A DNA stretch of 64,000 nucleotides from the NCBI GenBank assembly GCA_949788275.1, contig OX460916.1, positions 2,976,001-3,040,000 of the forward strand, in the 5' to 3' direction. Numbering within the stretch: the stretch's first letter is position 1; every line of letters starts with the position of its first letter. The notes beneath the pieces are model-generated. The model ran no database searches, was not told the origin of the DNA, and worked only from the letters and a program-made list of their open reading frames with translations. The stretch comes from Weeksellaceae bacterium (GTDB lineage Bacteria > Bacteroidota > Bacteroidia > Flavobacteriales > Weeksellaceae). The position numbers were made by a program, and so were the translations under genes. Positions 6,397 through 15,687 of this stretch are shown here, piece by piece.

Positions 6397-9096
6397 CTAA
6401 TTCGGGTAATCGCGCTTCTTTCCACCAAACTGATTAAGGTTATAGGTAATTGAAAACAACATAAAACGTTTTAAGATGGTATTGCGTTCATCCCGAATAG
6501 ACTCTTCGGTAATTGTCCGCGTGTAATCATTGTTTTGGTTAAAAATATCGTAGATCTTAACGGCTGCTTCAAATTTCTTATCAAAAAAAGCATAGCTCAA
6601 CGTCGTATTCCATAAGAAGAAATCTTGTTTAAAACCAGCAGCCATTTTCGATGAACGATTATAACTAACATCATTGGTCCATGTCAAGTTTTCTGGCCAA
6701 GTGGTAATCGTTCTTAACCCCATATTATGGGTTATATTCTCTTGTTGATCAATACTGTAATTATCGTATTTGGTATGCGTAAAACGAAGCGAATAGCTCG
6801 GCGATAGGGTCACGTATTTATTGTAATCCCAATTTAGGCGTAAACTAGGTGATAACGTTGAAGTAAACGCTTGGTAGTCCACCGTGTTCTTATATCCTTG
6901 CTGACGAGCATAACTCGACATAAGGCCCACATTCATTCTAAATTTATGCACTCCAGCAGCTAATTGCTTATTGAAAAATAAATTACCCGATAAACGGTAG
7001 TTACCTTCAATCGATTTATAGGTCGACCTATTCACCAAATTTTCATCGATAAATGAATAGTTTACTATACTTGATGAATTGTAGGTATAATTCACATTCG
7101 CATTAAATCCTTGGCGGGTTTTTCGATCAAATCTGCCATACATAAAATTAAGATTATGCGCTTTTGAAGCTTCTAAGTCAGGATTACCTACAAATATATT
7201 CAACGGATCAGAAACATCTTCAATCGCTAATAATTGGTTGGTTGAAGGCAGGTTAGTTTGGTAATTATATCGGAAGAATAATTGACTTAAACCAAGTTGA
7301 TAACGCAAATTTCCTTCTAAACTGGGTAAAGTTTTATGAATCGTTAAATCGTACGGATTGCCTGCATATATCGAATGGTTGTCTTGGCTGTAAAAATCAG
7401 CGCCAACACGTAAACTTCCCGAGAATTTCGTTTTTTCCAAAGCGATTTCTGCAAATGGGGTCAACTTATTCATATCGGTTGAACTTAGACGTGATAAGCG
7501 GGTATTTAAAATCGTGAAATCCCCTGTAACAGGATCGTAATCCCAGGTGTTTTGATCATTCTTTGAATGGTCAAATTGGTATACCGATCCTACCGAAACA
7601 GTGACCGAATCGAGTATAGGCATGGTATAGCGTGCATCGAACGAATAACTGTTATTCGTGTTTTTTTGCGCCTGAGTTTGATCTCGAATATCATCCGCTA
7701 ATCCAGCTTGATAAAACAATGTGCTCTGATTTATGCGCGTATCTTGTTTACTTGTATTCACCGATATATTCGAACTTAAATTTAAGTAGGTCTTATTATT
7801 AAATAAATGATAAAGGGAAGCAGTATTCGCAAAAGCATTTGTTCTAGATTCATCCTTATTATTGGTCGTACTCTCGTTTCTTAACGTTCCATCTTCTGAA
7901 TACGATTGTCTATCAGATGCTGTAGTACTGTTGGTAAGGGAATGATTAAAGGTGGGGTAAAAGAAAATTTTCGTCTTATCGTTTTTCCACTCCAAGTTTG
8001 TTCCAAGGCTGTGTCCAAACGTTTCATTTGTCGATTTCGAATTCGATTCGGTGGTGTAATTATTTTCGGGCAATAAATTTTCTTGTCGGGTATAATTTTT
8101 ATTTTTATTATAGGCATGATTAAACCGATAGTCTGCTCCAATTTTTAAGCGCTCGCTTAAGTCGTCATTGAAGTTTAAACCTATCGATGAATTACTCGAT
8201 AATCCACTCGATCCTCGTACACTCATCATACGTCTTCCTCGAGAGCCTTCTCCATTGACTAAGCCACTGGCGGCAATATCGGTTGATGAACCAATTATGC
8301 TCCAGCGTTGTTTTCCTTTAAAATAGTTGGCCATCAGATTTCCTTCATAATGATTGTCGGTTCCATAACCTCCTGTTGCTTTAACCATATACCCCTCTTT
8401 TTTATCTTCTTTCAAAGTAATATTTAGGGTCGACTTATCTGATTTAGCACGTTCACCAGAAAACTTTTCATTACGGGTTTTAAAATCCGATACCTGAATT
8501 TTCTTTACAATATCGGCTGGAAGATTTTCTAAAGCCACTTTCCCATCTGTACCAAAGAAAGATTCACCATCGATTAATATTTCATTCACACTTTTACCAT
8601 TCACCGTAATTTTCCCCTGATCATCCATTTCGAAGCCAGGTAATTCTTTCAATAATTCTTCTAAGTTAGCATTGGGTTTTACGGTAAAAGACGCCGCATT
8701 ATATTCGATGGTATCTTGTTTAATCACAATAGGATCATTATTGGTGATAAAAACCTCGTTTAAGTCGTACACGGTTGGGCTAATGGTAATTATTCCTAAG
8801 TCTTTATGAGCTGTTAAAGTAGCAAAGGTTTGTTTGTAGGTTCCTTCTAGATCATCCTCTATAATTAACGTCGTTGGTTGATTTTGTGGTGAGATTTCTA
8901 AACTAAACGATCCGTTTTCATTGGTTCGAGCGGTTACAATAACAAGTGAATCGGCACTTTGTACCAATTTAACATTCGTATCAACTAGGCTTAGGGCAAT
9001 AGCGTCTTGTACCTTTCCTTTGATTGTTATTTTCGTTTGAGCAAAACTCGCTTGAACAAAAAGGAAACATAGTATTGCAAACAAATAGTTCTTCAT
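6397..9096 (-). CDS. Outer-membrane beta-barrel protein with carboxypeptidase-regulatory-like and plug domains
   Basis: An 899-residue TonB-receptor-like protein. Signal peptide 1-19 (ends SFA). A carboxypeptidase-regulatory-like beta sandwich spans about 22-110. A plug-type domain spans about 130-235 (ELLKELPGFEMDDQGKITVNGKSVNEILIDGESFFG), followed by a long barrel of alternating strands to the C terminus (OMP_b-brl_3 type). Such proteins are common in Bacteroidota; many have no TonB box and an unknown substrate. No SusD partner or transporter lies next to it, so no substrate can be suggested. The gene stands alone in its orientation, 43 bp downstream of the small membrane protein gene. Confidence 0.85.
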   Translation of the reverse strand: MKNYLFAILCFLFVQASFAQTKITIKGKVQDAIALSLVDTNVKLVQSADSLVIVTARTNENGSFSLEISPQNQPTTLIIEDDLEGTYKQTFATLTAHKDLGIITISPTVYDLNEVFITNNDPIVIKQDTIEYNAASFTVKPNANLEELLKELPGFEMDDQGKITVNGKSVNEILIDGESFFGTDGKVALENLPADIVKKIQVSDFKTRNEKFSGERAKSDKSTLNITLKEDKKEGYMVKATGGYGTDNHYEGNLMANYFKGKQRWSIIGSSTDIAASGLVNGEGSRGRRMMSVRGSSGLSSNSSIGLNFNDDLSERLKIGADYRFNHAYNKNKNYTRQENLLPENNYTTESNSKSTNETFGHSLGTNLEWKNDKTKIFFYPTFNHSLTNSTTASDRQSYSEDGTLRNESTTNNKDESRTNAFANTASLYHLFNNKTYLNLSSNISVNTSKQDTRINQSTLFYQAGLADDIRDQTQAQKNTNNSYSFDARYTMPILDSVTVSVGSVYQFDHSKNDQNTWDYDPVTGDFTILNTRLSRLSSTDMNKLTPFAEIALEKTKFSGSLRVGADFYSQDNHSIYAGNPYDLTIHKTLPSLEGNLRYQLGLSQLFFRYNYQTNLPSTNQLLAIEDVSDPLNIFVGNPDLEASKAHNLNFMYGRFDRKTRQGFNANVNYTYNSSSIVNYSFIDENLVNRSTYKSIEGNYRLSGNLFFNKQLAAGVHKFRMNVGLMSSYARQQGYKNTVDYQAFTSTLSPSLRLNWDYNKYVTLSPSYSLRFTHTKYDNYSIDQQENITHNMGLRTITTWPENLTWTNDVSYNRSSKMAAGFKQDFFLWNTTLSYAFFDKKFEAAVKIYDIFNQNNDYTRTITEESIRDERNTILKRFMLFSITYNLNQFGGKKRDYPN

Positions 9097-9139
9097 GAAG
9101 GTGTTTTCTGAAGATTAGACAAAAGGAAAAGTTAAAAGT

Positions 9140-9661
9140 TTAATGAGGTGCTTTGAATTCGTTCCAATTGCCCGATTTAATTGTAGCCGTATCTATGGAA
9201 GAAACCGTATTAAACAATGGCGTTAAACTAACAACGCGTTTGGTTTCTCTTCGCACCGTTTGCGTATTTTTACAAACCGATTCCACGACAATAATTTTTT
9301 CAGCATCCGAATTCTTGGAGTGGTATAATGTTCCTTTGTAGGTCTTTGTTGTTTCCCAAAAATTGCAGCGGGCTAAGCTTAAGTATTCAAAGATGATAAA
9401 AGGGATAAACGCCAAAAGAATCCCAAAGATAAATTTCATGATATTTGAAAAATTCCAGCCATCTTCACTTTTAATCTTCAAGACGATTAGACAATAAATA
9501 CTTGCTGCTGTGGCAAAAGTTAAAATACGTGGAAAAACCAATGCAAATTTATAGTTGGCAAATTCTAAACTGATATAATCACCCGCTAGAAAATATACGA
9601 TGAACCAAAGAATAATGGTATAAAAAATAAATTTTAGACAAAGAAGAAATGTTCGGTTCAT
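9140..9661 (-). CDS. Small integral membrane protein of unknown function
   Basis: A 173-residue protein when started at the ATG at 9661 (MNRTFLLCLKFIFYTIILW). A longer frame reaches 9706 but would run through the terminator stem of the upstream mutase gene, so the shorter start is chosen. Membrane helices are predicted at about 7-27, 38-60 and 75-98. The rest is a polar domain with three Cys. I do not recognise a family. It is followed 43 bp later by the barrel protein in the same direction, so the two may be cotranscribed. Confidence 0.65.
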   Translation of the reverse strand: MNRTFLLCLKFIFYTIILWFIVYFLAGDYISLEFANYKFALVFPRILTFATAASIYCLIVLKIKSEDGWNFSNIMKFIFGILLAFIPFIIFEYLSLARCNFWETTKTYKGTLYHSKNSDAEKIIVVESVCKNTQTVRRETKRVVSLTPLFNTVSSIDTATIKSGNWNEFKAPH

Positions 9662-9687
9662 AGGGATTGGTTTTACTGTACTTAAAT

Positions 9688-9723
9688 ATAAAAATATTCC
9701 TGTCAATTAATGTTGACAGGAAT
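9688..9723 (-). terminator. Intrinsic terminator after the mutase gene
   Basis: An 11-bp perfect stem (9696-9706 / 9713-9723) with a 6-nt loop, followed on the minus strand by a T-rich run. It lies 25 bp after the mutase stop. Confidence 0.85.
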
Positions 9724-9748
9724 CATTTTATGAAGAATTATAGATACT

Positions 9749-11878
9749 TTATGACTCTTTTAATAAATTGGTTAACACTTCACAGGCCGATTCAGCCAGA
9801 TTAGTCCCTGGTCCAAAAATAGAATGAGCGCCATTGGTATATAGAAATTCATAATCTTGATGGGGTATGACACCGCCTACAATTATATAAACATCTTCTC
9901 TTCCCAAAGCTTTTAACTCTTTTATTACTTCAGGTACTAACGTTTTATGTCCGGCTGCTAAAGACGATACACCTAAAATATGAACATCGTTTTCAATGGC
10001 CTGTTTGGCAACTTCTCGCGGTGTTTGAAACAAAGGCGCTATATCAACATCAAAGCCCATATCAGCATACGATGTGGCAACCACTTTAGCCCCCCTATCG
10101 TGCCCGTCTTGCCCCATTTTAGCCACCATGATTCGAGGACGACGCCCTTCTTTTTCTTCAAATTCATCCGCCATACGACGGGCTTTTTCAAAACTATCCA
10201 TTTTTCCTGCATCCATCGCATATACACCTTGTATTCCTCGTGTTATTGCTTTATGACGACCAAATTCAGTTTCTAGTGCGTCCGAGATTTCGCCTAAGGT
10301 TACGCGTCTTCGAGCAGCTTCAATGGCTAAGGCCAGTAAATTCCCTTTACCGGTTTTAGCAGCTTGCCTCAACTGTTCTAAACTTTCCTCTACGGCTTCA
10401 GCATTACGAGTCGTTTTTATATGATTTAATCGATCCAACTGTTTTTGTCGAACCGATGTATTATCGATATCCAAAATATCAAATGCGTGTTGTTCTAATT
10501 TTGAACGGTACGCATTAACGCCAATAATGGCATTTTCACCAGCATCAATACGAGCTTGCGTCTTTGCAGCAGCTTCTTCGATACGCATTTTCGGAATTCC
10601 GGCTTCAATCGCCTGTGTCATTCCACCCAATTCTTTGACCTCTTGAATATACTCCCAGGCCTGATCGGCCATTTGTTTCGTTAGCGTTTCTATCATAAAG
10701 CTTCCGCCCATCGGATCGGCCGTACGACAAATCTGTACCTCTTCTTGTAAAATAATTTGAGTATTTCTCGCTATACGCGCAGAAAAATCGGTTGGCAAAG
10801 CAATGGCTTCATCCAACGCATTGGTGTGTAAAGATTGCGTTCCGCCCAATGCAGCAGCTAATGCTTCAATAGCCGTTCGTCCAATATTGTTATAAGGTTC
10901 TTGTTCTGTTAAACTCCATCCCGATGTTTGGCAATGCGTTCGAAGCATCAAAGATTTTGGGTTTTGAGGCTCAAACTCTTGCATCAGCTTGGCCCACAAC
11001 ATTCGGGCAGCTCTCATTTTAGCAATTTCTTGGGTAAAGTTCATTCCAATGGCCCAAAAGAAAGAAAGGCGGGGCGCAAAATCATCGACCTTTAATCCAG
11101 CAGCTAAGCCTGTCTTCACATACTCATAACCATCAGCTAGTGTATAAGCCATTTCCAATACAGGGGTTGCCCCAGCTTCTTGCATATGATAACCCGATAT
11201 ACTGATCGAGTTAAAACGCGGTATATTCTGTGATGTATATTCAAAAATATCCGCAATAATTTTCATCGATGGAGTCGGGGGGTAGATGTAGGTGTTCCTC
11301 ACCATAAACTCTTTCAAAATATCATTTTGAATCGTACCCGACAGAAGATTCTCGGCTACGCCTTGTTCCTCTGCAGCGACTATATAAAATGCTAGAATAG
11401 GCAATACAGCCCCATTCATCGTCATCGATACCGATATTTTATCCAATGGAATTTCATCGAATAATATTTTCATATCCTCTACCGAATCAATGGCTACACC
11501 TGCTTTACCAACGTCGCCCACCACACGCTCATGGTCTGAATCATAGCCGCGGTGAGTCGCTAAGTCAAAGGCCACTGAAAGGCCTTTCTGGCCAGCGGCT
11601 AAATTACGCTTATAAAAAGCATTGGATTCTTCCGCTGTTGAAAAACCCGCGTACTGACGAATGGTCCATGGCTGGCGAACATACATCGTGGTATAAGGAC
11701 CGCGTATATAAGGTGCAACACCTGGTAAATAATCTGTTTGTTTCAAATCTTTTACATCCTCATAGGTGTAATGACTCTTAACACTTAAACTATCTAATTC
11801 GAATGCCTCACTCGCCATTACCGAAGAAGGTAGTTTTCTTTCGAATCGTAAAGATGAAAAATCGACTTTTTGCTTCAT
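9749..11878 (-). CDS. mutB: Methylmalonyl-CoA mutase, large/homodimer-type subunit
   Basis: A 709-residue adenosylcobalamin-dependent mutase that interconverts succinyl-CoA and (R)-methylmalonyl-CoA. The N-terminal TIM barrel shows [28 protein letters not shown] and the substrate/radical region [16 protein letters not shown]. The C-terminal B12 domain has the base-off His motif DGHDRG, followed by VGGVIP. The length matches catalytic subunits (about 710-730). No small subunit or MeaB-type chaperone gene is adjacent: the upstream gene is a small unrelated protein and the downstream one is a membrane protein. It may act as an Sbm-like homodimer, or the partner may be elsewhere. Confidence 0.95.
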   Translation of the reverse strand: MKQKVDFSSLRFERKLPSSVMASEAFELDSLSVKSHYTYEDVKDLKQTDYLPGVAPYIRGPYTTMYVRQPWTIRQYAGFSTAEESNAFYKRNLAAGQKGLSVAFDLATHRGYDSDHERVVGDVGKAGVAIDSVEDMKILFDEIPLDKISVSMTMNGAVLPILAFYIVAAEEQGVAENLLSGTIQNDILKEFMVRNTYIYPPTPSMKIIADIFEYTSQNIPRFNSISISGYHMQEAGATPVLEMAYTLADGYEYVKTGLAAGLKVDDFAPRLSFFWAIGMNFTQEIAKMRAARMLWAKLMQEFEPQNPKSLMLRTHCQTSGWSLTEQEPYNNIGRTAIEALAAALGGTQSLHTNALDEAIALPTDFSARIARNTQIILQEEVQICRTADPMGGSFMIETLTKQMADQAWEYIQEVKELGGMTQAIEAGIPKMRIEEAAAKTQARIDAGENAIIGVNAYRSKLEQHAFDILDIDNTSVRQKQLDRLNHIKTTRNAEAVEESLEQLRQAAKTGKGNLLALAIEAARRRVTLGEISDALETEFGRHKAITRGIQGVYAMDAGKMDSFEKARRMADEFEEKEGRRPRIMVAKMGQDGHDRGAKVVATSYADMGFDVDIAPLFQTPREVAKQAIENDVHILGVSSLAAGHKTLVPEVIKELKALGREDVYIIVGGVIPHQDYEFLYTNGAHSIFGPGTNLAESACEVLTNLLKES

Positions 11879-11953
11879 ACGGCTAAGATAAAAAAAACTA
11901 AGAGGTTTAAAGCAAAATAATTTAGGGCTTTAGGATTCGATAATCAACACAAA

Positions 11954-11992
11954 TTAGAAAGGCGATGTTCTCTATGAACATCGCCTTTCTAA
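11954..11992 (-). terminator. Strong hairpin after the 12011-12280 gene
   Basis: A 17-bp perfect stem (11954-11970 / 11976-11992) with a 5-nt loop, 19 bp past the stop of the minus-strand gene. The T-tract is weak on either strand, so function as a terminator is likely but not certain. Confidence 0.7.
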
Positions 11993-12010
11993 CTAAAAAT
12001 TAGTAGTGTT

Positions 12011-12280
12011 TTAATATTGAATATCGATTAGTGAACTCAACGGAATTGAGACACCACTCTTAATTTGTAAATATTTTTCTGTAACAGACCAAACCGTTGT
12101 TTCTATTTTCTTTGGTCCTTGATCGGTTTGAAAGGTGATAAATGATTTCGATTTAAACTCATTCCCTAAACGTACAGCTCCATTTAATTTTTCTTTTACT
12201 ACATGTCTTTCTTCTGCGGGTGCTTCCAAAAATTTAAAGCTTGGAATTTCTTCCTTCGCAATTAATTCTACATTCATCAT
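12011..12280 (-). CDS. Small conserved-type hypothetical protein
   Basis: An 89-residue soluble protein without signal or membrane helix, predicted beta-rich (FITFQTDQGPKKIETTVWSVTEKYLQIKSG). I do not recognise the family. It starts with two adjacent ATG codons (12280 and 12277). It is the only gene between the mutase and era, has its own downstream hairpin, and shows normal codon use for the region, which supports a real gene. Confidence 0.6.
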   Translation of the reverse strand: MMNVELIAKEEIPSFKFLEAPAEERHVVKEKLNGAVRLGNEFKSKSFITFQTDQGPKKIETTVWSVTEKYLQIKSGVSIPLSSLIDIQY

Positions 12281-12464
12281 TTAATGGTTTTTAAGATTAT
12301 TTTTTCTAATGCTGCATGAAATTATAAAAATGTTTTATCATTTACTAACGAATTGATGCATTTTTTATGCTTTTATTGCCCTTAGAACTGTTAATAATTC
12401 AAAAACTTGACCAACATTGGTGTTTTGGCATAATTTCTTTTCTAGAAATGTGTAAATTTGTTGC

Positions 12465-13352
12465 ATGTCAGATGAGAAGAAAATAAAATCGGGATTTGTT
12501 AACATTATTGGAAATCCGAATGTAGGTAAATCAACCTTAATGAACTTAATGATGCAAGAACGTTTAGTAATTGCAACACACAAAGCTCAAACAACAAGAC
12601 ATCGTATTAAAGGTATTTTAACAGGAGACGATTTTCAAATCGTGTTTTCTGATACCCCAGGGGTATTAGATCCGGCCTACGAATTACAGAGTAAGATGAT
12701 GGATGCCGTAAAGGAATCGTTAGTCGATGCCGATGTTATTCTCTATGTGGTTGAAATGGGTGAAAAACGCTTAAAAAATGAAGAAATTTTCGAACGTCTT
12801 CAACGTACCTCAACTCCGATTATTTTACTGTTAAATAAAATTGACACCGCAACACAAGAGCGACTTTTTGAAGCTGTAGAGTATTGGCATGATCTATTAC
12901 CAAATGCAGAAATTTTACCTATTTCGGCCAAAGAAAATGTCAATGTAGACCTACTACTAACAAAAATTAAAGATATTCTTCCCTACGGACCACAATACTA
13001 TCCAGATGATCAATTGACCGATCGTTCTGAACGTTTTATTGTGAACGAAGTTATTCGTGAAAAAATCTTATTAAATTACACCAAAGAAATCCCTTATTCG
13101 GTTGAAGTTGTTACTGAACGCTTCAAAGAAGAATTGCATTTAATTTCTATTGAAACGGATATTTATGTGGAACGCGATTCTCAAAAAGGAATTATTATTG
13201 GGCATAAAGGCGAGGCGTTATCTAAAGTTGGGAAAGAAGCCCGCGAAGAATTAGAAAAGTTTTTCGGTACCAAAGTGTTCCTTAAACTCTTTGTGAAAGT
13301 GAAAAAAGACTGGCGTAAAAAAGAAAACGATCTTCGTCGTTTCGGATATTAA
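12465..13352 (+). CDS. era: GTPase Era
   Basis: A 295-residue ribosome-assembly GTPase that binds the 3' end of 16S rRNA in the maturing 30S subunit. G1 is GNPNVGKS (16-23), G3 DTPG, G4 NKID, G5 SAKE. The C-terminal KH domain shows the GxxG loop in IIIGHKGEALSKVGKEAR. The length is standard. The ATG at 12465 lies only 4 nt past a good -7 box (TAAATTTG, 12453-12460), so the transcript may be leaderless. A terminator follows at 13386. Confidence 0.97.
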   Translation: MSDEKKIKSGFVNIIGNPNVGKSTLMNLMMQERLVIATHKAQTTRHRIKGILTGDDFQIVFSDTPGVLDPAYELQSKMMDAVKESLVDADVILYVVEMGEKRLKNEEIFERLQRTSTPIILLLNKIDTATQERLFEAVEYWHDLLPNAEILPISAKENVNVDLLLTKIKDILPYGPQYYPDDQLTDRSERFIVNEVIREKILLNYTKEIPYSVEVVTERFKEELHLISIETDIYVERDSQKGIIIGHKGEALSKVGKEAREELEKFFGTKVFLKLFVKVKKDWRKKENDLRRFGY

Positions 13353-13385
13353 TCCTTTCTTACTACCCAAACAATATAATATATG

Positions 13386-13411
13386 AGCGATGTAACCCAT
13401 CGCTTTTTTTG
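13386..13411 (+). terminator. Intrinsic terminator after era
   Basis: A 7-bp stem AGCGATG / CATCGCT with a 5-nt loop, followed by seven more T residues. Confidence 0.75.
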
Positions 13412-13450
13412 TATCTTTAAGTGGATATTCATACGTATTAAACCAAATCT

Positions 13451-14695
13451 ATGACAGAAGCAGAAAAAAAAAGGAGTCTTAAAAAACACAAAGCCATTGC
13501 TACAGGTTTATTTGTATTTATGGCCTTTGTTTACGCACTAATGGTTTATTTAGGAACCCAAAATGAAGGGAAATGGATTGGCTATGTTGAATCGTTTGCA
13601 GAAGCTGCAATGGTTGGTGCTTTAGCCGATTGGTTTGCGGTTACCGCTCTGTTTAAATACCCTTTAGGGTTAAAAATTCCACATACCAATTTAATAGAGA
13701 ACAGCAAAAACTCCATTGGCGATAATTTAGGTCATTTTGTAAAAGACAACTTTCTAACACCTCAAAATATTCGGCCCTATATAGCCCAACTCGACGTGGT
13801 GAAATTTGCATCTACATGGATTATTCAACCCGCTAATCAACACCTTTTACAAGAAGAGCTTTTAGAATTTGTAAAAAAGGTGATCAACGATTTAGAAGAT
13901 AAAGAAGTCGCTGATTTCCTCGCTCTAAAAGGAACCGAAGTCTTAAAACAATTCGATGTCCAAGCCCTAGCTGCTTCTACAATGACCTATATTATAGATA
14001 AACGTAAACATGAAGAAATAATCGACGCCTTACTCCCTAAAGCCATGGCTTATATAAAAGAAAGCGATGTATTAATTAAGGACAAGATTAATGAAAAACA
14101 CCCCGTTATTTCCTTTTTTGCAGGAAAGCGTATATCGAAAGGGGTTGTTCAGGGGGTAATTAGTTTTTTGGAAGAAGTTGAACAGGATACAGAGCACCCA
14201 ATACGCGCTAATCTAGAAGAAAAACTACGCGAAATAACCACCAAAATAAATCAATCGCCCGAATGGAAACTCAAATTAGAAACCATTCGCGATGAGTTTA
14301 TCACCCCAGAAAAACTGCATGAATATGCCAATGATTTATGGGTAAACTTAAAAACGAATCTATTGGAAAGTTTCGACGAAAAAGACTCCTTGCTTCAAGT
14401 ATATGTTCAAAAAAACATTCAAAAATTAGCCGTCAATTTACAAGAAAATCAAGACTTGATTCATCGCATAAATGGCTGGATTCGCCACTTCTTATACCGA
14501 ACTATCTTACGAAATGTAAGTGAAGTTGAAACCCTTATTAGCAATACAGTAGGCGATTGGGAAGGAAAAGAATTAAGTGAAAAATTAGAATTAGAAGTGG
14601 GTAAAGACCTCCAATATATTCGTATCAACGGAACGTTGGTAGGCGGATTAGTCGGTTTAGTAATCTACACCTTAACACAGTTGTTTTTTCATTAA
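13451..14695 (+). CDS. DUF445 family membrane protein
   Basis: A 414-residue protein of the DUF445 family. A membrane helix at about 15-35 is followed by the family signature VESFAEAAMVGALADWFAVTALFKYPLGLKIPHTNLI (about 45-80). A long helical region follows, then a C-terminal membrane helix (LVGGLVGLVIYTLTQLFF). The biochemical role is unknown; members are inner-membrane proteins in many bacteria. It is separated from era by a terminator, so it is its own transcription unit, and it ends with a terminator followed by repeat copy 3. Confidence 0.88.
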   Translation: MTEAEKKRSLKKHKAIATGLFVFMAFVYALMVYLGTQNEGKWIGYVESFAEAAMVGALADWFAVTALFKYPLGLKIPHTNLIENSKNSIGDNLGHFVKDNFLTPQNIRPYIAQLDVVKFASTWIIQPANQHLLQEELLEFVKKVINDLEDKEVADFLALKGTEVLKQFDVQALAASTMTYIIDKRKHEEIIDALLPKAMAYIKESDVLIKDKINEKHPVISFFAGKRISKGVVQGVISFLEEVEQDTEHPIRANLEEKLREITTKINQSPEWKLKLETIRDEFITPEKLHEYANDLWVNLKTNLLESFDEKDSLLQVYVQKNIQKLAVNLQENQDLIHRINGWIRHFLYRTILRNVSEVETLISNTVGDWEGKELSEKLELEVGKDLQYIRINGTLVGGLVGLVIYTLTQLFFH

Positions 14696-14697
14696 AA

Positions 14698-14749
14698 AAA
14701 GCTCAGAAACACCTCTATTGAACTAAATCAACAACGATTTCTGAGCTTT
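14698..14749 (+). terminator. Long-loop hairpin after the DUF445 gene
   Basis: Arms AAAGCTCAGAAA and TTTCTGAGCTTT (12 bp) are separated by 28 nt. It starts 3 bp after the stop. The T-tract is short, so strength is uncertain. Confidence 0.6.
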
Positions 14750-14779
14750 AAACAACAATTATTAATACTATTATTCTTT

Positions 14780-14888
14780 GGGCGGCTGCTTCGCACCGGG
14801 CTTTACGCTATATCTTTTTTGGAAAGTGAATCGACTGGTAATTAAGTCCGTTTTCCTCAAAAAAGGATGTCGCTGCAATCCCTGCCGC
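14780..14888 (+). repeat. Structured GC-rich repeat, copy 3 (diverged)
   Basis: Starts GGGCGGCTGCTTCGCACC and ends ATCCCTGCCGC. The inner hairpin differs in sequence from copy 1 but still pairs: CTTTTTTGGAAA at 14814-14825 against TTTCC..AAAAAAG at 14852-14865, with a 2-nt bulge. Confidence 0.75.
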
Positions 14889-14900
14889 GGGTATATTCCC

Positions 14901-15371
14901 TTATTTTTGGGTTGCTTTTACCATTTTATTGTCAGCTGACCATGTTCTGTATTCAACAGTATAGCCTTTTGGAGCGTAAACAACAATAGGCAGACGACTA
15001 TTATATCTCACTTTTGTTGGCTGTGCATAGACTGTTTTTTCAATCATTTTTTTATCATTACAGCCCATCATGGTCGCACCAATATTTCCATCGGTTTTAA
15101 AATTATGGTACGTATACCCCCAACCTTCAAGATTTTGTTCTTCTAAAGTGCCTATAAGAAAGAATCGATTACAATTATCAACCGACGTTGTTTTTCCAAC
15201 AAAAACTTCTACTTCATGGTTTTGTTCATCGTTCAAAGTTGGTAGGTTGATTAAATACTGCTCTGTCCCTAATTTAGGAGCGGGATAGATAGAAACGTCT
15301 ACTTTAGATTGGGCGTAGCTTAGTGTAGATAGCAGGAATAAACATGCTGGTAAGATGATTGATTTTTTCAT
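14901..15371 (-). CDS. eco: Ecotin, periplasmic serine protease inhibitor
   Basis: A 156-residue exported protein (signal peptide 1-20, ends SYAQ). It matches ecotin, a dimeric inhibitor of trypsin-fold proteases, over its whole length: LEGWGYTYHNF, the reactive loop TMMGC with Met in the P1 position as in E. coli ecotin, and VRYNSRLPIVVYAPKGY followed by VEYRTW. The two Cys that form the conserved disulfide are present (DNCN and MGC). It is monocistronic. Its promoter at 15395-15421 is of the same ECF-like form as that of the sigma operon at 4195, which suggests induction by envelope stress. Ecotin in this phylum is not routine. Confidence 0.92.
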   Translation of the reverse strand: MKKSIILPACLFLLSTLSYAQSKVDVSIYPAPKLGTEQYLINLPTLNDEQNHEVEVFVGKTTSVDNCNRFFLIGTLEEQNLEGWGYTYHNFKTDGNIGATMMGCNDKKMIEKTVYAQPTKVRYNSRLPIVVYAPKGYTVEYRTWSADNKMVKATQK

Positions 15372-15394
15372 AATTTATTGGTCTTTATAAGGAT

Positions 15395-15421
15395 AGATGA
15401 TAAAATTACGAAAAGGTTGCG
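15395..15421 (-). promoter_or_regulatory. Candidate ECF sigma promoter of the ecotin gene
   Basis: Minus strand CGCAACC (15421-15415), 15 nt, CATCT (15399-15395), 24 nt before the ATG. It shares TTTACGCAACC and the CATCT box with the promoter at 4195-4220. Confidence 0.6.
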
Positions 15422-15443
15422 TAAAGAAAATAAAAAAGTGGAG

Positions 15444-15479
15444 AAAATAAAAAAGGCAATCATAAAATGATTGCCTTTT
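15444..15479 (-). terminator. Intrinsic terminator after tRNA-Asn
   Basis: A 12-bp perfect stem (15451-15462 / 15468-15479) with a 5-nt loop and a T-rich tail on the minus strand, starting 2 bp after the tRNA. Confidence 0.85.
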
Positions 15480-15480
15480 G

Positions 15481-15554
15481 CTCCTCCTCTTGGGCTCGAA
15501 CCAAGGACCCTCTGATTAACAGTCAGATGCTCTAACCAACTGAGCTAAGGAGGA
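15481..15554 (-). tRNA. tRNA-Asn (anticodon GTT)
   Basis: A 74-nt cloverleaf. Acceptor TCCTCCT pairs with AGGAGGA, the D arm is GCTCAGTTGGTTAGAGC, and the anticodon stem-loop TCTGA-CTGTTAA-TCAGA gives anticodon GTT. The T arm is CTTGG-TTCGAGC-CCAAG and the discriminator is G. CCA is not encoded. A textbook promoter lies upstream at 15575-15605. Confidence 0.97.
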
Positions 15555-15574
15555 ATATTGTGTTATTCTGAGTG

Positions 15575-15605
15575 CAAATATAGCTGAAATAATAGGACTT
15601 CCAAA
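15575..15605 (-). promoter_or_regulatory. Promoter of tRNA-Asn
   Basis: Minus strand TTTG (15605-15602), 19 nt, TATATTTG (15582-15575), which is the Bacteroidetes housekeeping form at consensus spacing. Confidence 0.8.
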
Positions 15606-15687
15606 TCAAAATGAAAATATTTTTCCTAGGCTTAATGGGAGTTGTAGCCAACTTATTGAAAATGAATTTAAAATAATTTGTTTTTTT

